Position numbers and translations under genes: made by a program. Below the pieces are notes generated by a model. The model did not search any database, was not told the origin of the DNA, and was given only the letters and a program-made list of their open reading frames with translations. A stretch of 32,631 nucleotides of DNA, from NCBI RefSeq assembly GCF_003933965.1, contig NZ_RSAJ01000028.1, positions 1-32,631 on the forward strand, read 5' to 3'. Below are positions 25,365 through 32,631 of this stretch, piece by piece; position 1 is the first letter of the stretch, and every line of letters starts with the position of its first letter. This DNA comes from Streptomyces sp. RP5T (GTDB taxonomy: Bacteria > Actinomycetota > Actinomycetes > Streptomycetales > Streptomycetaceae).

Positions 25365-27050
25365 TCACGCCGGCATGAGGACCGCGCGGGCGAGTTCGCG
25401 CGCTTCCTGCGGATCGACGGCCCTCATGACGTTCTCGGCCGCCGCCCGGCACTGCTCGGCGGTCACGCTCTCCGCTTGGACGCCGACGGACGGTACGGCC
25501 GCGGGTGCCATGGACAGAGAGGTGACGCCCAGGCCGACGAGGACGCAGGCGAGGAGGGGGTCGGCGGCAGCTTCACCGCACACCCCCACAGGCTTGCCGA
25601 GCCGCCGGCCGGCTTCGGCCGTCATCGCCACCAAGCTCAGGACTGCCGGCTGCCAGGGGTCGGTGAGGTGCGCGAGGTCCGCGGCCAGGCGATCGGCGGC
25701 CATGGCGTACTGAGTGAGGTCGTTGGTGCCGATGGAGACGAAGTCGACGACGTCGAGGATCCGGTCGGCCAGAAGTGCCGCCGCGGGTGTCTCGACCATG
25801 ATGCCGGCGGTGAGTCCACGGGAGCGGACCTCGGCTGCGAAGCCGGCCGCCTCGTCGACGGTCGCGACCATGGGCGCCATCACCCAAGGGGAGGTCCCTG
25901 TCATCGCGGCGGCGAGAGCGACGGCGTCCAACTGCCGCTCCAGGAGGCCTGGGTTGCCGAACGAGAGGCGCAATCCCCTGACGCCGAGGGCGGGGTTGTC
26001 CTCGCCTGCCGACGTGGCGTAGGGGATGGGCTTGTCGGAACCCGCGTCGAGGGTGCGGATCACCACGGTGCGTCCCGTGTCGAACGCGGCGAGCACCTCG
26101 GCGTAGATCGCCGCCTGTATCTCGACGTCGGGCTCGGTTTCGCGGCTGAGGAAGCAGAGCTCGGTCCTGAACAGCCCGACACCCTCAACGGGCGTCGGGG
26201 CCGCGGCGCGGGCTGACCGGCCGTCGGCCACGTTGGCGAGCAGCTTTACCGGCGCCCCGTCGCCAGTTCTCGCGGGGCCGCACCAGGTCGCCAGCCGCTC
26301 ACGCCACGCGCGGCCCTGCGCGACCCGCCGGTTCGCGTGGGTCGCGTCGGGCTCGGACTCGATGGTTCCTGACGTGCCGTCGACCAAGAGCCGTGTGCCG
26401 TCCGGGACAGAGGTGACGCCGGACGCTGCGACGATGCAGGGAAGCCCCAGCTGCCGGGCGATGATGGCGGTGTGGCTGGTGGGGCCGCCCCTCTCGGTGA
26501 CCAGGGCGAGAATGCGCCCAGGGTCCAGACCGGCCGTGTCGGCCGGCGCCAGATCCTCGGCAACGAGGACGCTCGGTTCGGCCGGGAGCACGAGCCCCGG
26601 CTCCGCCACCCCCACGATCCGCGCGGTGATCCGCCGCTCGATGTCCTCCAGGTCGGTGACCCGTTCGGCCATGAGGCCGCCCATCTTGGTGAAGAGGACG
26701 GTGAACTCCTCCACGGCCCCGGAGACCGCGGTCAGCAGCGGCTCGCGCGCCTCGAGCCGCTTGTGTACAGCGTGACGCAGGCCCTTGTCCCGGACGAGTC
26801 CGGCGGTCGCAACGAGGACCTCGGCCGCGCTCCCGGAGGCGTTGGCGGAGCGGGCGTGCAGCGACTCGGCCACCCGCGCCACCGCACTGTCGTACGCGAG
26901 GAGGAGTTCTTCGGGGTCGCCCGGCGGGCGGCGGCGGTAGGCGTCAACGGCACTGAGGGCAATCTCGTTGGTGATCCGCGCCGCCGGGCCGTAGACGACA
27001 CCGGGCACCACAGGCGTGCCGCTGAGGATGTTCGACGTCATGGTCATCAT
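25365..27050 (-). CDS. ptsI: PTS enzyme I (phosphoenolpyruvate-protein phosphotransferase)
   Basis: Enzyme I takes phosphate from phosphoenolpyruvate and passes it to HPr. The frame from ATG 27050 gives 561 residues, the normal length. It contains the N-terminal HPr-binding helices (about 30-145), the phosphorylated His193 in TERGGPTSHTAIIAR, the PEP-binding VEGVGLFRTELCF and IRTLDAGSDKP, and the active-site Cys491 in VGVCGEAAADP. Starts at 27047 or 27041 fit the GAGGAG Shine-Dalgarno better than 27050. It lies six bases downstream of ptsH and faces away from the EII operon, so it probably serves that transporter. Confidence 0.95.
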   Translation of the reverse strand: MMTMTSNILSGTPVVPGVVYGPAARITNEIALSAVDAYRRRPPGDPEELLLAYDSAVARVAESLHARSANASGSAAEVLVATAGLVRDKGLRHAVHKRLEAREPLLTAVSGAVEEFTVLFTKMGGLMAERVTDLEDIERRITARIVGVAEPGLVLPAEPSVLVAEDLAPADTAGLDPGRILALVTERGGPTSHTAIIARQLGLPCIVAASGVTSVPDGTRLLVDGTSGTIESEPDATHANRRVAQGRAWRERLATWCGPARTGDGAPVKLLANVADGRSARAAAPTPVEGVGLFRTELCFLSRETEPDVEIQAAIYAEVLAAFDTGRTVVIRTLDAGSDKPIPYATSAGEDNPALGVRGLRLSFGNPGLLERQLDAVALAAAMTGTSPWVMAPMVATVDEAAGFAAEVRSRGLTAGIMVETPAAALLADRILDVVDFVSIGTNDLTQYAMAADRLAADLAHLTDPWQPAVLSLVAMTAEAGRRLGKPVGVCGEAAADPLLACVLVGLGVTSLSMAPAAVPSVGVQAESVTAEQCRAAAENVMRAVDPQEARELARAVLMPA

Positions 27051-27056
27051 CGCTCC

Positions 27057-27314
27057 TCAGGCATCCAGGTCGCGTGCGATCAGGTCGGCGATCACATCGA
27101 TCGCCGCCGGATCCTCACCGGCCACCTCTACGGTGTCCCCCCGCTGGGCGCCAAGGGTCATGATCAGCAGCGCCGAGGAGGCGTCAACCGCTTCCTCGCC
27201 CGGCTTGGCGAGTGTGATGCCGGCGTCGTACTCGCTCACCGCTGCCGCGATGAGTGCGGCAGGACGGGCGTGCAGTCCGACGGCGGAACCGACGGTCACA
27301 GTGCGGGAGGGCAT
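27057..27314 (-). CDS. ptsH: HPr phosphocarrier protein
   Basis: An 85-residue HPr from ATG 27314 (MPSRTVTVGSAVGLHARPA), the standard size. His15 in GLHARPA is the phosphorylated residue, and Ser46 occupies the regulatory site. It transfers phosphate from enzyme I to EIIA. It forms a two-gene operon with ptsI, divergent from the EIIBCA operon. Streptomyces normally encode their general HPr and EI elsewhere in the genome, so this pair is probably a dedicated second set; that cannot be checked in this window. Confidence 0.94.
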   Translation of the reverse strand: MPSRTVTVGSAVGLHARPAALIAAAVSEYDAGITLAKPGEEAVDASSALLIMTLGAQRGDTVEVAGEDPAAIDVIADLIARDLDA

Positions 27315-27926
27315 ATCGGACCCTTTCGAGACGTGTTGGCCTGCCGGTTCCGGCACTCGACGAGCATCCGGACGACGTGCAGATGAGGGGGGCGACCTCG
27401 CCCTCGGTGAGCGGCTCTCCCGGACGGAACTCCAGGACCTGCAGCCGGGAGCGGCTCGTCAGGCTGAGGTCGGACGGTGCGCGTGGCGGTGCTCTGCCGG
27501 TGCGATCGCCCTTGCGCTTGCGGCCGTTGGGAGATCGGACGAAGAAGTACCACAGGACAGTGATGAATTGCGCCGCGTCGACCTGTACCTGTGAGCGGTC
27601 CGTCCGCTAGACCGCTCACAAGGAGGTCGAAGCGCTACTGGAGAAACCCGCCCGTCCGACCGGCGATGACCCGCTGGGGCGGCAGCCAAGGTAAAGCGGG
27701 ACACCCGCCACACGCAACTGTGACGCAGACCACGTCACCCGGGGCCTCGCTGCGCGCGGAACGCCCACCTGCCGGCATGGCCAGCGTCTTGCCGGCGTCG
27801 GCCAGGTCCGGCGGTCACGGCCGTGGAAGGAACAACTCGCGTGCCCCGCGCGGGCCTTGACGCGCTGTTCGCCGGCACCCTCGACGACCTGACGCGAAAC
27901 GTGCCGCCTTGTTTCTTCCCGCTCTA
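27315..27926. other. Divergent intergenic region, no gene assigned
   Basis: About 600 bases between ptsH and the EII promoter. On the minus strand a frame open across roughly 27345-27600 has fair third-position GC (WYFFVRSPNGRKRKGDRTG, then SRLQVLEFRPGEPLTEG), but no ATG, GTG or TTG start is available and the frame runs into ptsH. It may be a remnant. The inverted repeat at 27590-27620 lies here. The ptsH promoter must also be here. Confidence 0.35.
27590..27620. repeat. Perfect inverted repeat, 11-base arms
   Basis: Arms TGTGAGCGGTC (27590-27600) and GACCGCTCACA (27610-27620) are perfectly complementary, separated by nine bases. It lies 275 bases upstream of ptsH. It could be a terminator hairpin of a lost gene or a regulator binding site. 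Confidence 0.5.
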
Positions 27927-27955
27927 TTGACACCTCTGTCACCTTCCTGCAACCT
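27927..27955 (+). promoter_or_regulatory. Probable promoter of the beta-glucoside operon
   Basis: A perfect -35 TTGACA (27927-27932) is followed after 17 bases by CAACCT (27950-27955), which keeps the A and T of the actinomycete -10 TANNNT. Transcription would start near 27962, right at the RAT element. A TGACA-CCTC-TGTCA inverted repeat (27928-27941) overlaps the -35 and could bind a regulator. Confidence 0.5.
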
Positions 27956-27962
27956 GTCGCCA

Positions 27963-27993
27963 GGACATGTGACTGGTCATGCAGGCAGGATCC
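27963..27993 (+). promoter_or_regulatory. Ribonucleic antiterminator (RAT) for a BglG/LicT protein
   Basis: The segment reads GGACATGTGACTG (27963-27975), a five-base loop, then GCAGGCAGGATCC (27981-27993). It matches the known BglG/LicT target pattern of GTTACTG, a loop, then GCAGGCAA. The GGA and TCC ends and the CTG and CAG inner arms can pair. Its 3' half overlaps the 5' arm of the terminator at 27987-28040, so the two structures exclude each other. The cognate antiterminator is encoded at the end of the same operon. Confidence 0.75.
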
Positions 27994-28040
27994 GAGCGGA
28001 AAACGCGTAACCGAACGCGTTTGCCGCCGGGTCCTTTTTT
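27987..28040 (+). terminator. Leader terminator of the EII operon
   Basis: Arms AGGATCCGAGCGG (27987-27999) and CCGCCGGGTCCT (28024-28035) pair with one bulged A and one G-U pair. They are followed by TTTTTTG. The loop holds an inner perfect hairpin, AAACGCGT (28001-28008 region) with ACGCGTTT. A T-run is rare for actinomycete terminators. It would stop transcription before the EII gene unless the RAT is bound. Confidence 0.75.
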
Positions 28041-28107
28041 GTTGCCCGAAAACACTCTGCCTCCCAGATCAGTCGCGTACCGGGCCACAGGCGCAAGGAG
28101 TATTGGT

Positions 28108-31453
<3,346 letters not shown>

Positions 31454-31541
31454 ACCCGACGGTCCCCACCCTGCCCGTGCCGACCGTTCCAGTGCGGGTA
31501 AGGCCGCCCCACCCGCTTTCACCCCGTTGAGGATGCAGACA

Positions 31542-32381
31542 GTGTCGTCTCGCCAGACCATCAAGAAGGTACTCAACTCCAGCGTCGTCCTCGTGGAGGA
31601 CGACACCGGGGTGGAGCGGGTACTGCTCGGCAAGGGCATCGGCTTCGGGCACAAACCGGGCGACACGGTACCGCCCAACGCCCCCGACCGCATCTTCGTC
31701 CCCCTACCGGACGACGACCGCCAGCACCTCACCGAGCTCCTGGCCGCGATACCGCCCGGCTACATCGAACTCACCCGGGAGATCGTCGCGCTGGCCGCAG
31801 ACGAAGGACTCGACCTCGACCCGCACATCTACCTGGCCCTCACAGACCACCTCCATTTCGCAGCCGAACGGACCAGACAGGGACTGCGGGTCGCCAACCG
31901 CTTCACATGGGAGATGCGCACGCTCTACCCCGCACAGTGGACGATCGGGGTACGCAGTGTCGAACTCCTGTGGGAACGATTGGGGGTTCAGCTGCCCGAG
32001 GACGAAGCGGCCAACGTCGCGTTCCACTTGGTCAACGCGGACACAGGAGCCGAGCAGGCCGACCCGATGCGCGTCGTTCAGCTGCTGAACTCGGTGCTGC
32101 AGATCGTCACCCACACCACCTCGGCCCGGTTCGACGAGGACGATCTGCACAAAGCCCGGTTCATCAGCCACCTGCAGTACTTCGCTGAGCGGCTGTTCAG
32201 CGGAAAACTCCTTACCAGCACCGACGACTTCCTCTACACCCAGCTCGCGGGCCGATACCCGCGTGCGGTGGACGCGGCCGGCCGCATCGCCACGTATGTG
32301 CGGCAGACCTACGGCGCGGAACCGCCCAACGAGGAGATCGCCTACCTGGCACTCCACATCGCCCGAGTGGCACCAGAGTAG
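31542..32381 (+). CDS. BglG/LicT-family transcription antiterminator
   Basis: An RNA-binding regulator of about 279 residues. The N-terminal CAT domain (about 1-55; TIKKVLNSSVVLVED, LLGKGIGFGHKPGD) binds the RAT hairpin. PRD1 (about 65-170) contains HIYLALTDHLHFAAER and NVAFHLVNA. PRD2 (about 175-279) contains RFISHLQYFAERLF and EIAYLALHIARV. The conserved PRD histidines that take phosphate from EIIB and HPr are present. GTG 31542 has GAGG nine bases upstream and starts in the family's usual place; TTG 31527 and ATG 31533 are alternatives. It is the last gene of the operon whose leader holds the RAT, so it should control its own expression. Confidence 0.92.
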   Translation: MSSRQTIKKVLNSSVVLVEDDTGVERVLLGKGIGFGHKPGDTVPPNAPDRIFVPLPDDDRQHLTELLAAIPPGYIELTREIVALAADEGLDLDPHIYLALTDHLHFAAERTRQGLRVANRFTWEMRTLYPAQWTIGVRSVELLWERLGVQLPEDEAANVAFHLVNADTGAEQADPMRVVQLLNSVLQIVTHTTSARFDEDDLHKARFISHLQYFAERLFSGKLLTSTDDFLYTQLAGRYPRAVDAAGRIATYVRQTYGAEPPNEEIAYLALHIARVAPE

Positions 32382-32437
32382 GAAAGCCCCCGCCCCACCC
32401 TTGAGGCGACTTGGCATGTGAACGGGTTTCCGGGCAC

Positions 32438-32631
32438 TCACCCGCCTACGTTTGGGACGCGCGGCATTGGCTGCAGACCCAGTTCTCCGCGGATGGCATT
32501 GAGAAAGCCCTGCTCCGCTTCCCAGAGGCTTCGGAACAAGTCCGACGGTAGATCGGCGGCACTGCACGTCGCACGCGCCGCGGCCAACTGGCGTGCGTCC
32601 GTGACCATCTGCACGGCCGTACTGACCGTGT
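32438..32631 (-). CDS. C-terminal part of an unrecognised protein
   Basis: A minus-strand frame with strong third-position GC runs from the window edge to the stop at 32438-32440. The visible 64 residues are helical (TAVQMVTDARQLAAARATC, then LFRSLWEAEQGFLNAIRGEL) and end in PRVPNVGG. The start lies beyond the window. I do not recognise the family. Confidence 0.55.
   Translation of the reverse strand, partial: TVSTAVQMVTDARQLAAARATCSAADLPSDLFRSLWEAEQGFLNAIRGELGLQPMPRVPNVGG

Noticed and set aside
27315-27400. A second RAT-like element (GGCAGGCC on the minus strand) before ptsH
   Set aside because: The GTTACTG half is missing and no terminator hairpin lies between it and ptsH.

Overview
The window looks like a piece of a Streptomyces (or close actinomycete) chromosome. 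It is GC-rich with strong third-position GC, uses GTG and TTG starts, has tightly overlapping operons, and carries a Tat-type lipoprotein signal. The call rests on these features, not on a database match.

Left part (1-12.6 kb): a worn accessory region. It holds a low-GC membrane protein gene (475-1245), a UvrD-type helicase cut after its Walker A motif (1401-1688), a decayed stretch (1689-2499), an intact protein of unknown function (2500-3447), a small winged-helix-like protein, a frameshifted membrane-anchored gene (4157-4647), the 3' end of an IS256-family transposase and the 3' end of a recombinase-like gene. Between these remnants and a frameshifted lipoprotein gene (10835-11793) sit two convergent genes for different caspase-fold proteases: a 948-residue CHAT protein and a 632-residue caspase-family protein. 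More remnants follow (metallophosphoesterase N-terminus, a truncated unknown gene).

Middle part (12.6-24.9 kb): an apparently complete catabolic island for an aromatic hydroxynitrile or hydroxyacid. On the minus strand are an amidase, a nitrilase and an IclR regulator (one overlapping operon), followed by a benzoylformate-decarboxylase-like enzyme, an LDH/MDH-fold dehydrogenase and a benzaldehyde-type aldehyde dehydrogenase. Divergent to these is a five-gene ABC importer of the Liv/amide type. Read as a pathway: mandelonitrile to mandelate (plus mandelamide, recovered by the amidase), to benzoylformate, to benzaldehyde, to benzoate. Similar inverted repeats at both promoter regions are candidate IclR operators.

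Right part (25.3-32.4 kb): a self-contained beta-glucoside PTS. A ptsH-ptsI pair (minus) faces an operon for EIIBCA, a GH1 6-phospho-beta-glucosidase and a BglG/LicT antiterminator. The EII leader contains a recognisable RAT element overlapping an intrinsic terminator with a real T-run, which is unusual in a GC-rich actinomycete.

The two right-hand modules may belong together. A PTS for an aryl-beta-glucoside plus a phospho-beta-glucosidase, next to a mandelonitrile pathway, is what one would expect for use of cyanogenic glucosides such as prunasin or amygdalin without releasing cyanide. This is an inference from gene content. The window ends in a 5'-truncated gene on the minus strand.
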